Assembly: GCF_009026145.1 (NCBI RefSeq)
Contig: NZ_WBUE01000003.1
Location: forward strand, 124,001 to 188,000
Source: Hyphomicrobium sp.
GTDB lineage: Bacteria; Pseudomonadota; Alphaproteobacteria; Rhizobiales; Hyphomicrobiaceae
Reading direction: 5' to 3'
Length of the DNA stretch: 64,000 nucleotides
Shown here piece by piece: positions 49,707-60,047 of the stretch. Both the position numbers and the translations under genes were made by a program. Each line of letters starts with the position of its first letter. Positions within the stretch are counted from its first letter, which is position 1. The notes beneath the pieces were generated by a model, which was not told where the DNA came from, did no database searches, and was given only the letters and a program-made list of their open reading frames with translations.

Positions 49707-50605
49707 GCGCCAAAGCCTTCGGCAATCGTGCCGACAGTCGTCTCCAGAAGATCAAGATAAGTCGGCACCGGACCGTCCTTCTCGCTGAGCGAGTCGACGT
49801 AGAGAACCCCACCATAGCGCGCGCCCGTCTCCTTAGCGACCTGGCGCGCAGGCTTGTCGGAGACGGTACTCTCGCTGAACACGACGGGCACCTTGGCCTT
49901 GCGAACCTCATCGATGACGCGGCGCACCTGCTGCGGCGTGCCTTGCTGGTCGGCGTTGATCGGCCACAGGTAGAGCTCGCGCAGACCATAATCGCGTGCG
50001 AGATAACTGAAGGCGCCTTCGCTGGTCACCAGCCAGCGCTGCCCGTCGGCAATCGACGCGAGGCGCTGGCGCAGAGGCGCATCGATGGCCTTGATGCGCG
50101 CCGCGTATGCGGCTGCATTTCGATTATAGATCTCGGCATTGGCCGGGTCGTGCTGCACCAAGGCCTTGCGAATGTTTTCCACGTAGATCAGCGCGTTGGC
50201 CGACGACATCCAGGCATGCGGATTGGGCTTGCCGGTGTAGGCGCCCTCGCGGATGCCCATGGGCTCGACGCCCTCGCTGGCGACGACGCTCGGCACGTCA
50301 GATACGTTCTGGAAGAACTTCTCGAACCAGCGTTCGAGGTTGAGACCGTTCCAGATGACGAGGTCCGCCGACTGCGCTTTCACGATGTCGAGTGGGGTCG
50401 GCTGATAGTCGTGGATCTCCGCCCCCGGCTTGGTGATCGACTCGACGACGGCCGCCTCACCGGCAACGTTCTGGGCGATATCGCGGATCACGGTGAAGGT
50501 CGTGACTACACGAAACGGTTTGCCACCGTCGGCCGCAGCCGCAAGCTGAGGTAACGCCACGAGGCAGAACAATGCTGCCGCCTGCACAAAGATTCTTCGC
50601 GTCAT
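49703..50605 (-). CDS. sitA: Metal-binding periplasmic protein of ABC importer
   Basis: A 300-residue cluster A-I solute-binding protein with a signal peptide ('[26 protein letters not shown]', cleavage probably after AAA). Metal ligands follow the MntA/SitA pattern: His in '[12 protein letters not shown]', His in '[12 protein letters not shown]', Glu in '[13 protein letters not shown]' and Asp in '[13 protein letters not shown]'. The Glu plus Asp pair favours Mn2+ or Fe2+ over Zn2+, and there is no His-rich loop as in ZnuA. ATG at 50605 is preferred over TTG two codons earlier. A Mur/Fur-like palindrome lies 83 bases upstream. Confidence 0.93.
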   Translation of the reverse strand: MTRRIFVQAAALFCLVALPQLAAAADGGKPFRVVTTFTVIRDIAQNVAGEAAVVESITKPGAEIHDYQPTPLDIVKAQSADLVIWNGLNLERWFEKFFQNVSDVPSVVASEGVEPMGIREGAYTGKPNPHAWMSSANALIYVENIRKALVQHDPANAEIYNRNAAAYAARIKAIDAPLRQRLASIADGQRWLVTSEGAFSYLARDYGLRELYLWPINADQQGTPQQVRRVIDEVRKAKVPVVFSESTVSDKPARQVAKETGARYGGVLYVDSLSEKDGPVPTYLDLLETTVGTIAEGFGA

Positions 50606-50687
50606 GCCCAATGCGAGCCCCCAAGAGAGAGTTCAGCCATATTTGCCCGCGCAAGCCCCGCGAAGGGCCGCGGTCGCCTCATTCTAG

Positions 50688-50704
50688 TTGCGAATGATTT
50701 GCAA
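50688..50704. promoter_or_regulatory. Mur/Fur-family operator before sitABCD
   Basis: TTGCGAATGATTTGCAA is a 17-base near-perfect palindrome (7-1-7 with one mismatched pair). It lies 83 bases before the sitA ATG and is more AT-rich than the surroundings. Size and sequence fit Fur-family sites, especially those bound by Mur, the manganese regulator that controls sitABCD in rhizobia. Repression in Mn- or Fe-replete cells is expected. Confidence 0.62.
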
Positions 50705-50763
50705 CTGCAAAATATGTGAGCCTGGCAGCCAAAGTCAATGGGGCGGCAAGGCGCGGGGGTCTC

Positions 50764-51594
50764 CTAACCTGCTGCGCGTGGATAAAGTCCGGCGCTGACT
50801 TTGACATCGCTGAAGAAAACCAGCGCCGAACGGTCGGTGTCTTTGGCCTGGTACATGGCGATGTCGGCATTGGCGAGGATCTCCGGCACCGTCACGCCAT
50901 CGTTCGGGATGAGAACGGCGCCGACCGACACTCCGATGTCGTGGCCAACGCCGTCGACCCAGATCTTGTTCTCGAGGGTGCCGAGAAATCGATTTCCCAC
51001 CGCTGCCGCGCCGCTTCTATCGACATCGTAGGCGAGGATGGCGAACTCGTCGCCGCCGAGGCGCGCCAGTAGATCGGCCGGCCGCGCCACGCGCCTGAAG
51101 CGCTCCGCGACAACCTGCAGAACGCAATCGCCCGCAGCGTGTCCGTACTGGTCGTTGACACGCTTGAACTCATTGAGATCCAGCAAGAAGAAGGCGTGTT
51201 GGCGCCCGTCTAACCGCAGCTGCAGGTCATTCAGCCGGGCAAGCACGGCGCGACGGTTCGGCAGATCTGTCAAAGGATCGCGCAACGCCTGGTCGCGCAG
51301 CTCCTGCATCTCGCGGTCGATTTCCGCGCGCCGTTGCGCATCATCTCTATGCTCGCGTACCCGCCGGTAGATAAAGAAGCCGATGCAGAAGCCGAGCAGC
51401 ACCGTCAGAGCAATGGCTTCCGCGAGTGAGACGCGGCGCTCGGCGGTGGTGAGCTCATGGGCGAAGTAGAAGAGATCGAACTCGATGGCGAGCAGCCCTG
51501 CAACGGCCAGCACGCTGGTGCCCAGGATCGCATCCTGGGCACTCGTCCACGGATGGGCGGCGATGGACCGTAGCACGGAGTTCCTGATCGCCAC
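50764..51594 (-). CDS. Membrane-bound diguanylate cyclase (GGDEF)
   Basis: A 276-residue inner-membrane protein with two N-terminal membrane segments (about 22-44 and 57-76) and a C-terminal GGDEF domain (about 100-265). The active site 'LGGDEFAIL' (GGDEF at 180-184) is intact, and 'RPAD' five residues before it is the RxxD inhibitory site, so the enzyme should make c-di-GMP and be product-inhibited. 'DPLTDLPNRR' marks the domain start. No sensor domain besides the short membrane part is seen. The start is set at GTG 51594 with GAGAGGGG upstream. Confidence 0.9.
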   Translation of the reverse strand: MAIRNSVLRSIAAHPWTSAQDAILGTSVLAVAGLLAIEFDLFYFAHELTTAERRVSLAEAIALTVLLGFCIGFFIYRRVREHRDDAQRRAEIDREMQELRDQALRDPLTDLPNRRAVLARLNDLQLRLDGRQHAFFLLDLNEFKRVNDQYGHAAGDCVLQVVAERFRRVARPADLLARLGGDEFAILAYDVDRSGAAAVGNRFLGTLENKIWVDGVGHDIGVSVGAVLIPNDGVTVPEILANADIAMYQAKDTDRSALVFFSDVKVSAGLYPRAAG

Positions 51595-51833
51595 GCACAA
51601 TCCCCTCTCTGGGCGGATGATCAACCGGGCAATCTAAGGGGCGCGGTTCAAGAAAATGTAAAGTGCGGCGCTGGCGCCCTGGCTGGGCCCGCGTTGGATG
51701 AAGTTGCACATGCCCGGTGATGCCGAGGCACGTCATTCGGCTCACGCAGGTCTGCAACCGGCCGATGACTTATCGAATCAGGTATGGCCTCTAACACATG
51801 CATTGAGCCAGGCGGCATACGAGGCGTCGGAGC

Positions 51834-53231
51834 GTGCCCACCGGAGGGCGAAGCAGGCCAGTCACGCTCCATGCCCTGGCGGCACTCATTCTCGCCGGGA
51901 CATCCACCGTCGCTGCCGCTGTCGAGCCGCACTGCTGCGCGGATCTCGAACGGCGTGTTGCCGAGCTGGAGGCGATGGTCGCCAGCAAGGGCAATCATCG
52001 AGTGACGCTTGAGATCTCCGGCGTCGTCAACAACGCCGTCATGGCCTGGGACGACGGCGGCGAGCAAAACGCCTATGTCGTCACCAACGACAACCAGCGC
52101 TCGCGCTTCAGCTTCGTGGGCAAAGCGGCGATCGATGCGTTGTGGGAGGCCGGATACGCCATCGACGTCGGCATCCGGACGGCCAACTCCAAGCTGGTCA
52201 ATCAGGTTGCCGACGGCGGCTTCGACGGCCGGCTCCCGACGCGTTTCGACTTGCGCAGCTCGGTCTGGTTCCTGCGCAACAAGCGATACGGAACCGTCTT
52301 TACAGGCACGACGTTCGCCGCTACCGACCGCATCGCCAATTCGAACGTCACGCAGACGGGCGCGTTCGATCACTACGCGGCGCCAGAGAATGCCGGCCTC
52401 GGTATGTTCCTGCGCTCGGCGAGCGACGGCCGCCTTACCGGCAGCCTGCTCAACTGGCGGCGCATCATCGGGGCCGGCGGGGATCAGCCCGGCGAAAGCC
52501 AGCGCGGCTTCTCGCTGCTGAAGTATGTCTCGCCCACGTGGAACGGCTTCACCCTCGCTGCCGACTGGGTGGTCACCGACTTCTGGGACGTGGCGCTGCG
52601 CTATCGCAAGGAGGTGGCCGGCTTCGATATCGGCGCGGGCATCGGCTACCTGCAGCTGACGCCCGGCTCGCGCACGCGCAGCGTCTGCCCCGTCGCCTTC
52701 CTGATGTTCACGGGCGAGGAAACCGCGTGCAGCCAGCTGCGCGGCTCGGTTAGCGCCAAGCATCTCGACAGCGGACTGTTCGTGAACTTCGGCGCCAACG
52801 TCACCGGCGACGGCCTCGTGCAGGAGACGACGCGCTATCGCGACACTGGTGTCGACGACCGCCAGATCTTTTTCTCCGGGCAGGCCGGCGTCGAGCGACC
52901 CTTCCTGCCACTCGGCCAGACGACGATCTACGGCGACTACTACACATACGATGGGGGCGCCTCGACGCCGCTGCTCGTCGGGCCGGGCGATGCGCTCAAT
53001 CCCACTGGGCTCGGCCAATGGGCAGTGTGGCAGTCCGAAGTCGAAATCTGGGGCGGCGGCATCGCGCAAGGCATCGACAGCGCGGCAATGATTCTCTACC
53101 TGACCTACCGCCACGTGAGCGGGGATCTCACCTTGCGCCAATTGAATGGCGGGGTGGCGACGGGGGCAATAGCCGGCGCGCCGATCGATGATCTGCAGTT
53201 GTTGCTGAGCGGTGCCGTCATCCACTTCTGA
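51834..53231 (+). CDS. Porin-like outer-membrane protein
   Basis: A 465-residue beta-barrel of the alphaproteobacterial porin group. A signal peptide ('LHALAALILAGTSTVAAAVEP') is followed by a short helical part, 'CCADLERRVAELEAMVASKGN', and the first strand, 'RVTLEISGVVNNAVMAWDDG', both typical of this family. The C-terminus ends in Phe ('LLLSGAVIHF') as needed for Bam insertion. Alternating aromatic strands run throughout. It starts with GTG; GAGG lies upstream. General diffusion or substrate-specific uptake cannot be told apart. It converges with the TPR gene, 7 bases away. Confidence 0.86.
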   Translation: MPTGGRSRPVTLHALAALILAGTSTVAAAVEPHCCADLERRVAELEAMVASKGNHRVTLEISGVVNNAVMAWDDGGEQNAYVVTNDNQRSRFSFVGKAAIDALWEAGYAIDVGIRTANSKLVNQVADGGFDGRLPTRFDLRSSVWFLRNKRYGTVFTGTTFAATDRIANSNVTQTGAFDHYAAPENAGLGMFLRSASDGRLTGSLLNWRRIIGAGGDQPGESQRGFSLLKYVSPTWNGFTLAADWVVTDFWDVALRYRKEVAGFDIGAGIGYLQLTPGSRTRSVCPVAFLMFTGEETACSQLRGSVSAKHLDSGLFVNFGANVTGDGLVQETTRYRDTGVDDRQIFFSGQAGVERPFLPLGQTTIYGDYYTYDGGASTPLLVGPGDALNPTGLGQWAVWQSEVEIWGGGIAQGIDSAAMILYLTYRHVSGDLTLRQLNGGVATGAIAGAPIDDLQLLLSGAVIHF

Positions 53232-53238
53232 CAACCCG

Positions 53239-54282
53239 TCAATCGGCGCACTCGACCCTCACTGTGCGGCCGATCTCCGGAATGTACTTGGCGCACATCT
53301 CTACTCCCGACTGCGATTCCTGCGGATCTGACCGAGGCGTTGTGCGCTCGATTGGATCGGACTGAGCGACGGGCTCGGAGGCCTTTTCAGGCCCTTCGGC
53401 GGCCTTTTGAGGCTCTGCCGCATCGCCGCCGCCAACTCTGTCGAGGCCAGCCTTGGCCAGCTTTAGTCCCGGTTCGATTGCCAGAGCGCGCGTAAAGGCG
53501 TCCTTGGCCTTTTCCCTGGCGCCTTCCTTTTCCTCGATCAGCCCAGTTACACCCAGCGCTAGGGCCGACTTCGGCATCAACCGCAAGGCTTCGTCTGCGT
53601 CGGACCGCGCCTCGCTCGCGCGTCCCTGCTTGATGTACGCGTAGCCTCGCTGCGCTATCAGGTCCGCCCGTTCCTTTGGAAGTATGGTGTCGAACTTGGG
53701 ATGCTTCATCGCTTTCGACAGGTCGGCGACGGCGAGGTCGTACTTCTCGGCAAGGTTGCTGGCACGCCCACGCTGTGTGAGCAGGATGAAATCGCCCGGC
53801 TTGAGGCGCAGAGCCTCGTTGAAATCTGCCAGCGCCTGCTCGCCGTTTCCCTTCGCAAAGTAAGCTCTGCCGCGCCCCTGGAATCCCCACAGCAGCCGCG
53901 GCGAATACCGTAACGCGGTGGTGAAGTCCTCGATCGCCGTATCGAGTTGACCCAAGCGGATGTGAATGTCGCCGCGCTGGCAGTAGTACTGAGGATTGTC
54001 GGGATCGAGCTCGCTGGCGAGGTCGAAGTCGGCTATCGCTTCGCTATATTTGCCGAGCATCTTGTAGGCTGCGCCGCGATTGCCTAACGCGATGGCGCGG
54101 TTGCGCTTGCCGAGCCCCCGGTTGTCGTAAAGGCGCGTGCAGGCTGCTATCGCCGCTTCGGCGTTGGCCGTGTCGGCACAGGTTTTATCCTCCCCGCCGA
54201 TCTGGCTGCGCGCGGCCGCACCCGTCGACCATCCCGCCAGGACAATCGAGATAGCTGTCATCACTGCATGCGCCGCTCGCAT
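53239..54282 (-). CDS. Periplasmic TPR-repeat protein
   Basis: A 347-residue exported protein: a signal peptide ('MTAISIVLAGWSTGAAARS', cleavage near residue 25), then about six tetratricopeptide repeats at about 45-265 ('AIALGNRGAAYKMLGKYSEAIADFD', 'YYCQRGDIHIRLGQLDTAIEDF', 'GFQGRGRAYFAKGNGEQALADFNEAL'). A low-complexity Glu/Pro/Ala segment (about 270-320) and a short Cys-containing tail ('VEMCAKYIPEIGRTVRVECAD') follow. TPR domains bind protein partners; none is evident from the context. The gene is divergent from the FecR-domain gene. Confidence 0.88.
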   Translation of the reverse strand: MRAAHAVMTAISIVLAGWSTGAAARSQIGGEDKTCADTANAEAAIAACTRLYDNRGLGKRNRAIALGNRGAAYKMLGKYSEAIADFDLASELDPDNPQYYCQRGDIHIRLGQLDTAIEDFTTALRYSPRLLWGFQGRGRAYFAKGNGEQALADFNEALRLKPGDFILLTQRGRASNLAEKYDLAVADLSKAMKHPKFDTILPKERADLIAQRGYAYIKQGRASEARSDADEALRLMPKSALALGVTGLIEEKEGAREKAKDAFTRALAIEPGLKLAKAGLDRVGGGDAAEPQKAAEGPEKASEPVAQSDPIERTTPRSDPQESQSGVEMCAKYIPEIGRTVRVECAD

Positions 54283-54378
54283 CGCTAGCTATCTTAGCGG
54301 ACAGCACCGGCCATTGGCTAATGAGGGTCACCGGGGGCAGCCAACAATATTTTTGGCCAATGTTCAGAAGCGCCAATT

Positions 54379-54405
54379 GAATTAGGACATTCTGAGGACT
54401 AATTC
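54379..54405. promoter_or_regulatory. Inverted repeat upstream of FecR-domain gene
   Basis: GAATTAG (54379-54385) and CTAATTC (54399-54405) form a perfect 7-base inverted repeat with a 13-base spacer, 33 bases before the ATG at 54438, in an AT-rich segment. It overlaps the expected promoter position, so a repressor site is possible. No family consensus is recognised. Confidence 0.3.
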
Positions 54406-54437
54406 TTTGATCTGATCTTTTTGCTACGCTTATTGCC

Positions 54438-55334
54438 ATGTATCTAAAGCGGTTGATCGTCTGCGTTTGTCTTTGCGTGCATGCCGGCACCGCGCGCGCC
54501 GATCCCGGCGATGCCATCGGCTCGGCCGTGGCCATCGTCAATCAGGTGACCGGAGCCTTCCGCCAGGACGTGCGCACGCTCACCACCGGCGACGATGTCG
54601 TCCAGGAGGAGGTCATTGCGGCCGGCTTGGACTCCATCGCCGAGCTCATCCTGCGCGATCAAACAAAGCTCGCTATCGGACCCGGCGCGCGACTGACCCT
54701 TGATCGCTTCGTCTACAATCCCGAGAATGCGAGCGGCGCTATCGTCCTCAATCTCATCAAGGGCGGCTTTCGCTTCATCACCGGAGTGGCCGCCAAACCG
54801 TTCTATTCGATACGCACGCCAGTAGCGGCAATAACCGTGCGCGGCACCATCTTCGACGTTTACGTCGAGGAGAACGGCCCGGTCTGGATCTTGCTGCACG
54901 AAGGGTCGATCCGCGCCTGCAACGAACGCGGTCAGTGCCGATCGCTGGAAGACCCGTGCCGCCTATTGCGCATCGGAGCCAGCGGCGAACTGGAGGACCC
55001 CGGAACATGGAACGGCCTGCCGGCTGCCCGCGAGGTGAACTTCGAGCGGGCCTTTCCATTCGTGGTCAATCCACCGAGCGTAGATGCGGCGCCCATCTTC
55101 ACGCGTGCCGACATCGAGCTCGGACGCTGCCCCGAGCCGAAGGTGCGCAAGGCGGAGGAACCGAAGCCGAAAGTGAAGAAGGCCCAGAAGGCGCCGGAAC
55201 GTCGCGCCAAGCGCAAGGTACGCAGGACGCGGCAGGTGCGCCGAACACCGCGCTATCAGCCCAGCTCGCCCGGCATCAGCATCGGTATTGGCATCGGGAT
55301 CGGCGGCGGCGGCAAGGGCGGTCACGGTCACTAG
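54438..55334 (+). CDS. FecR-domain periplasmic protein
   Basis: A 298-residue exported protein. The signal peptide 'MYLKRLIVCVCLCVHAGTARA' precedes a FecR domain (PF04773) at about 30-170: 'VQEEVIAAGLDSIAELILRD' , 'LTLDRFVYNP' and 'FYSIRTPVAAITVRGTIFDVYVEENG'. Unlike sigma-regulator FecR it has no membrane anchor or N-terminal anti-sigma part, and no sigma factor gene is near, so it may act as a structural or ligand-binding beta-helix domain. The C-terminus is Lys/Arg-rich (about 230-275) and ends in a Gly/Ile repeat ('ISIGIGIGIGGGGKGGHGH'). Confidence 0.86.
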   Translation: MYLKRLIVCVCLCVHAGTARADPGDAIGSAVAIVNQVTGAFRQDVRTLTTGDDVVQEEVIAAGLDSIAELILRDQTKLAIGPGARLTLDRFVYNPENASGAIVLNLIKGGFRFITGVAAKPFYSIRTPVAAITVRGTIFDVYVEENGPVWILLHEGSIRACNERGQCRSLEDPCRLLRIGASGELEDPGTWNGLPAAREVNFERAFPFVVNPPSVDAAPIFTRADIELGRCPEPKVRKAEEPKPKVKKAQKAPERRAKRKVRRTRQVRRTPRYQPSSPGISIGIGIGIGGGGKGGHGH

Positions 55335-55349
55335 CGGTGTGATCGCCGC

Positions 55350-56390
55350 TTATTGCATTGCCCCACGGATCACGCGATGCACGAACGCGAGCTTGGTCGC
55401 CGCCACCTCGGGAATCACGAAGGGATAGAAGTCCGCGTGCCCCATGCTGCGATTTATGTCGTTGAGCGCCAGGGTCAGCGGCACCCAGCGCTTGATCAGC
55501 GCATCGAAGCTCTCGGTGCGATACACATCGAGCGGCCGCAGCGGCCACGCCCCGCTGCCGCCGAACCTGATCGAGCGCGGCTCGATGCGATGGATCGCAG
55601 CGGTGTCGAGCGCATCGAGCATGTGCAGGTAGTGCGCCCAGGTCTCGGCCCAATCCTCCCACGGGTGCGAGCTCGCATACGCCGATACGTGGCGCAGTGA
55701 CCAGTCGTCCGGGGGGCCCTGCGAATGGTGCCGCTCAAGTGCCGCTCCATAGTTCTCGCGCTCGTCGCCAAATAGCTGGCGATAGCGGTGGATGTTGTCG
55801 GTGCCGTCGATCAGCAGCATCCAATAGTAATGGCCACTCTCATGCCGAAGGTGCCCGAGCATGGACCTGTACGTCTCGGCCATCGCCTTGCGCTGACGCT
55901 CGCGCTCGACCGAATCTGCCTCGCCGACGGCGATGGTTATAACGCCGTCGACATGTCCGGTGAGCGCGTCGTTGACGAAATCGAAATTGAGCGGGGCCTT
56001 GCCCATTGCCGCGCCGTCGAGCGGCAGACCGAGGCGCAGCAGCGAATACACCAGTCGCTTCTTGGCGCGTTCGAACTCGCCCCAGGCGAGCACATTCGCA
56101 GGGTCGGACAGATCGGGAATGGTGCGGTTCAGCGCGCACGCCGCACAGAACGGGAAGGCCTCATCTTCGCACAGCAGCCAATTGCACACGCCTTGTTCGG
56201 CGTTGGCGCAGTAGCGCAAGCGGGCCCCCGGGCCCTTCTTGTATTCGCGATAGAGCCCGTTGCCGGCCGCAACGACGGTTCGAATTTCAAGCTTGTCGGA
56301 GCGAAAGCCGAGCGCGTGCCCGCACCTGAGGCATCGCACGTTCTCGAAGTACACCGTATTGCCGCAGGCGCCGCATTTGAAGGTCTTCAC
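55350..56390 (-). CDS. Putative zinc-binding metallopeptidase
   Basis: A 346-residue protein of the 'putative zinc-binding metallopeptidase' family. An N-terminal zinc ribbon, 'FKCGACGNTVYFENVRCLRCGH' without its first residues (Cys 6, 9, 20, 23), is followed by a second Cys-rich segment ('CANAEQGVCNWLL', 'FCAAC'). The peptidase-like domain has 'LRHESGHYYW' with HESGH (183-187) in HExxH form and 'HPWEDWAETWAHYLHMLD' holding likely third ligands. The start is set at GTG 56390, with GAGGACTT before it. It is divergent from the transglutaminase cluster, and such proteins are often found beside it. Confidence 0.88.
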   Translation of the reverse strand: MKTFKCGACGNTVYFENVRCLRCGHALGFRSDKLEIRTVVAAGNGLYREYKKGPGARLRYCANAEQGVCNWLLCEDEAFPFCAACALNRTIPDLSDPANVLAWGEFERAKKRLVYSLLRLGLPLDGAAMGKAPLNFDFVNDALTGHVDGVITIAVGEADSVERERQRKAMAETYRSMLGHLRHESGHYYWMLLIDGTDNIHRYRQLFGDERENYGAALERHHSQGPPDDWSLRHVSAYASSHPWEDWAETWAHYLHMLDALDTAAIHRIEPRSIRFGGSGAWPLRPLDVYRTESFDALIKRWVPLTLALNDINRSMGHADFYPFVIPEVAATKLAFVHRVIRGAMQ

Positions 56391-56588
56391 CCAAGTCCTC
56401 GATCCTGCCGGTTCCGCTCGCGCCACCGCTAACGCCTCGGCACGCTCCGTTCGCATTAACTGCCCAAACTTGTTGCAGCGAGCCCGTTTGCGAGGCAATG
56501 CCCGATCTTCGTGCGCAGCGAAAGATGCTCTATGGTCCCAATCCACTAGTGCTGCGCTGCAAAGCGTGCCCACTCTGAATAGGTCCTG

Positions 56589-59500
56589 ATGCCCCTCCAC
56601 GTCGCTCTCACGCACCGGACGGCCTACCACTATGACCGTGTGATCGGAATGGCCCCGCAGGTGATCCGGCTACGCCCGGCACCCCATTGCCGCACCCCGA
56701 TCCTCAGCTACTCGCTCAACCTCGAGCCCAAGCTGCATTTCCTCAATTGGCAGCAGGACCCGTTCGCCAACTATTGCGCGCGCGTTGTGCTCCCCGAGAA
56801 GACCGACCGCTTCGTCGTCACCGTCGATCTCGTCGCCGACATGGCGGTCATCAACCCGTTCGACTTCTTCGTCGAGGAGAGCGCCAAGGACTGGCCGTTC
56901 GCGTACGAGCCCGATCTCAAGAAGGAGCTCGGCCCCTATCTCGAGCCGCTGCCGGCTGACCCGCTGGTGAGAAAATTCCTCACCTCGCTTCCAGCCAAGA
57001 AGACCGGGACGATCGACTTCCTCACCGACCTCAACCGCAAACTGCGCAACGAGGTTGACTACTGCGTGCGTCTCGAGCCGGGCATCCAGCCCCCCGAGGA
57101 GACGTTGGCGAAGGCCTCCGGCTCGTGCCGCGACTCGGGCTGGCTGCTGGTGCAGCTCCTACGCCACATCGGCTTCGCGGCGCGCTTCGTCTCAGGGTAT
57201 CTCATCCAGCTCCGCCCCGACGTGAAGCCGGTCGACGGCGGCGCCGCCGGCGCCGAAGCCGACTTCACCGACCTGCACGCCTGGGCCGAGGTCTACGTTC
57301 CGGGCGCCGGCTGGATCGGCCTCGATCCAACGTCGGGCCTGCTCGCGGGCGAAGGTCATATCCCGCTCGCGGCAACGCCGCAGCCGTCGAGCGCCGCACC
57401 CATCAGCGGTGCGCACGAGCGCGCCGAGGTGACTTTCACCTTCGACATGCGCGTCGAGCGCATCCTGGAAAGCCCGCGCGTCACCCTCCCCTACTCCGAC
57501 GACACCTGGAAGCAGATCCTGGCGGCGGGCGAGGAAGTCGATACGCGCCTCAACAGCGCCGACGTGCGCCTCAGCATGGGCGGCGAGCCGACATTCGTGT
57601 CGATCGACGACATGGACGGCGACGAATGGAAAACGGCCGCCGTCGGCCCCACCAAGCGCTCCTACGCCGAAGATCTCGTGCGTCGCCTGCAGCAGCGTTT
57701 CGCGCCCGGCGGCCTTCTGCATTTTGGCCAAGGCAAATGGTACCCGGGCGAGCCGCTGCCGCGATGGGCCTTCTCACTTTATTGGCGCCGCGATCAGCAA
57801 CCGCTGTGGGGCGACCCCAACCTCATCGACCGCGAAGACAAGCCGGCCAACGCCACCATCGGCGACGCCGAGAGGCTCATGGGCGCGCTGTGCACGCAGC
57901 TCGGGCTTCCGGCAAACAGCGGCATCCCCGCCTACGAGGACCCCGGCTACTACGCGCTCGTCGAGCAGAAGCTGCCGCTCAACGTTTCGCCCGAGGAGAA
58001 CAAGCTGCAGGACCCGGCGGAGCGCGCGCGCATCGTGCGCGTGTTCGAGCAGGGGCTCGACAAGCCGGTCAGCTACATTCTCCCCGTGCAGGTGTGGCAT
58101 TCTCCTGACCTCGGCCGCCGCTGGGTGACCGAGCGGTGGGGCACGCGGCGCAGCAAGCTCTATCTCGTGCCGGGCGATTCGCCGGCCGGCTTCCGCCTGC
58201 CGATGGGATCTCTTCCGGTGCTACCGTCACTCGATTATCCGCACGTGCTTCCGCGCGATCCCTTGAGCGACATGCCGCCGCTTCCCGAGCGCGAGATCCT
58301 CGTCCAGCAGCGCCGCGCCATCACTCTGCGGCCGGCACCGGTGCCGCCGCCGACGGGTGCCAGCGAGATCTACGGCTCGGTGCGCACCGCGCTCGCCATC
58401 GAGCCCCGCGACGGGCACCTGTGCGTGTTCCTGCCGCCGTTGTCGGATGCGCTCGACTTTGCGGCGCTCGTCGCTGCCGTCGAGGAAGCGGCGGCCGCGG
58501 TCAAGCAGCCCGTACACATCGAGGGCTATGCGCCGCCGCACGATCCGCGCATCAACGTGATCAAGGTCACGCCCGACCCCGGCGTCATCGAGGTCAACAT
58601 CCATCCGGCCACGAGCTGGAAGGAGGTTGTTCACATCACCACCACCGTCTACGAGGAGGCGCACAAGGCGCGGCTCGGCACCGACAAGTACCAGCTCGAC
58701 GGCCGCCACACCGGCACCGGCGGCGGCAACCACATCGTCATGGGCGGCATCGCGCCGGCCGACAGCCCGTTCCTGCGCCGTCCCGACCTGCTCGCCTCGA
58801 TCGTCGCCTACTGGCAGAACCATCCCTCGCTCTCGTACCTGTTCTCCGGACTGTTCATCGGCCCCACGAGCCAGGCGCCGCGCCTCGACGAAGCGCGTCA
58901 TGAGTCACTCTATGAGCTCGACATCGCGCTGAAGCAGATCCCCGATCCGGCCTATGGCAGCATCCCGCCGTGGCTGGTCGACCGCATCTTCCGTCACCTG
59001 CTCGTCGACGTCACCGGCAATACGCATCGGGCCGAGATCTGCATTGACAAGCTCTATTCGCCCGACAGTCCCACGGGCCGGCTCGGGCTCATCGAGTTCC
59101 GCTCCTTCGAGATGCCGCCGCACGCGCGCATGAGCGTCGTGCAGCAGCTCTTGATGCGCGCCTTCATCGCCATGTTCTGGGACCGCCCCTACCGGGGCAA
59201 GGTTATCCGCTGGGGTACGGCGCTACATGATCGGTACATGTTGCCGCATTTCCTGTGGATGGACTTCACCGAGGTCATCGGCGACCTCAAGGATTGCGGG
59301 CTTCCCGTCGCGCTCGACTGGTTCAAGCCGCACTTCGAGTTCCGCTTCCCCCTCATCGGCGAGGTCGATGCCTACGGGGTCGAGGTCGAGCTGCGCCAGG
59401 CGCTCGAGCCTTGGCACGTGCTCGGCGAGGAAAGTGCCTCCGGGGGCACGGCGCGCTACGTCGACAATTCGCTCGACCGGGTGCAGGTCAAGGTGCGCGA

Positions 59501-59882
59501 TGGCGCCAACGACCGTTTCGCCGTGACCTGCAATCGCCGCGGCCTGCCGCTGGCCCCGACGGGCACGTTTGGCGAGAAGGTCGCCGGTGTGCGCTTCCGC
59601 TCTTGGCTGCCGGCCTCGTGCCTGCATCCGGCCATAGCGCCCCACGTGCCGCTGGTGCTCGACATCGTGGACACCTGGACGGGGCGCTCGGTGGGTGGCT
59701 GCCGCTATCACTCGACCCACCCCGGCGGACGCAGCTTCGAGCTTTCGCCCATAAACTCCTACGAGGCGGAGGGTCGCCGCCTCGCCCGTTTCGAGCGGCT
59801 CGGCCACACGCCCGGGCGCGCCTCCGTCACCACCCCGGAGGTCAATGCGGAGTATCCGCTCACCCTCGACCTGCGCACGTGA
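56589..59882 (+). CDS. Large transglutaminase-like protein with DUF2126
   Basis: A 1097-residue protein. Residues 1-290 are a bacterial transglutaminase-like domain with its N-terminal beta region ('[24 protein letters not shown]'). The catalytic triad is complete: C180 in '[11 protein letters not shown]', H230 in '[10 protein letters not shown]' and D246 in 'GLDPTSG'. Residues about 310-1090 are DUF2126 ('[21 protein letters not shown]', '[14 protein letters not shown]', '[22 protein letters not shown]'), always found with such clusters. The fold of the latter includes features of amidoligases. Together with the next two genes it is thought to make or cut isopeptide-type bonds. No signal peptide. 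Confidence 0.93.
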   Translation: MPLHVALTHRTAYHYDRVIGMAPQVIRLRPAPHCRTPILSYSLNLEPKLHFLNWQQDPFANYCARVVLPEKTDRFVVTVDLVADMAVINPFDFFVEESAKDWPFAYEPDLKKELGPYLEPLPADPLVRKFLTSLPAKKTGTIDFLTDLNRKLRNEVDYCVRLEPGIQPPEETLAKASGSCRDSGWLLVQLLRHIGFAARFVSGYLIQLRPDVKPVDGGAAGAEADFTDLHAWAEVYVPGAGWIGLDPTSGLLAGEGHIPLAATPQPSSAAPISGAHERAEVTFTFDMRVERILESPRVTLPYSDDTWKQILAAGEEVDTRLNSADVRLSMGGEPTFVSIDDMDGDEWKTAAVGPTKRSYAEDLVRRLQQRFAPGGLLHFGQGKWYPGEPLPRWAFSLYWRRDQQPLWGDPNLIDREDKPANATIGDAERLMGALCTQLGLPANSGIPAYEDPGYYALVEQKLPLNVSPEENKLQDPAERARIVRVFEQGLDKPVSYILPVQVWHSPDLGRRWVTERWGTRRSKLYLVPGDSPAGFRLPMGSLPVLPSLDYPHVLPRDPLSDMPPLPEREILVQQRRAITLRPAPVPPPTGASEIYGSVRTALAIEPRDGHLCVFLPPLSDALDFAALVAAVEEAAAAVKQPVHIEGYAPPHDPRINVIKVTPDPGVIEVNIHPATSWKEVVHITTTVYEEAHKARLGTDKYQLDGRHTGTGGGNHIVMGGIAPADSPFLRRPDLLASIVAYWQNHPSLSYLFSGLFIGPTSQAPRLDEARHESLYELDIALKQIPDPAYGSIPPWLVDRIFRHLLVDVTGNTHRAEICIDKLYSPDSPTGRLGLIEFRSFEMPPHARMSVVQQLLMRAFIAMFWDRPYRGKVIRWGTALHDRYMLPHFLWMDFTEVIGDLKDCGLPVALDWFKPHFEFRFPLIGEVDAYGVEVELRQALEPWHVLGEESASGGTARYVDNSLDRVQVKVRDGANDRFAVTCNRRGLPLAPTGTFGEKVAGVRFRSWLPASCLHPAIAPHVPLVLDIVDTWTGRSVGGCRYHSTHPGGRSFELSPINSYEAEGRRLARFERLGHTPGRASVTTPEVNAEYPLTLDLRT

Positions 59883-60047
59883 CCTCGGCCAGTCACGCAA
59901 CGGAGTCACAGCCGAGTTGATTTGGCGCTTCCGGCTCTTGTGGGCGCTGGTGCGCTGCACGGCAAAGCACTATCCTCGCCGCGACCTCTGCAGCCGAGCG
60001 GACCACAGGGTGTATTCCGCGGGGCATAGCCGCATGAACCTTGAAGC

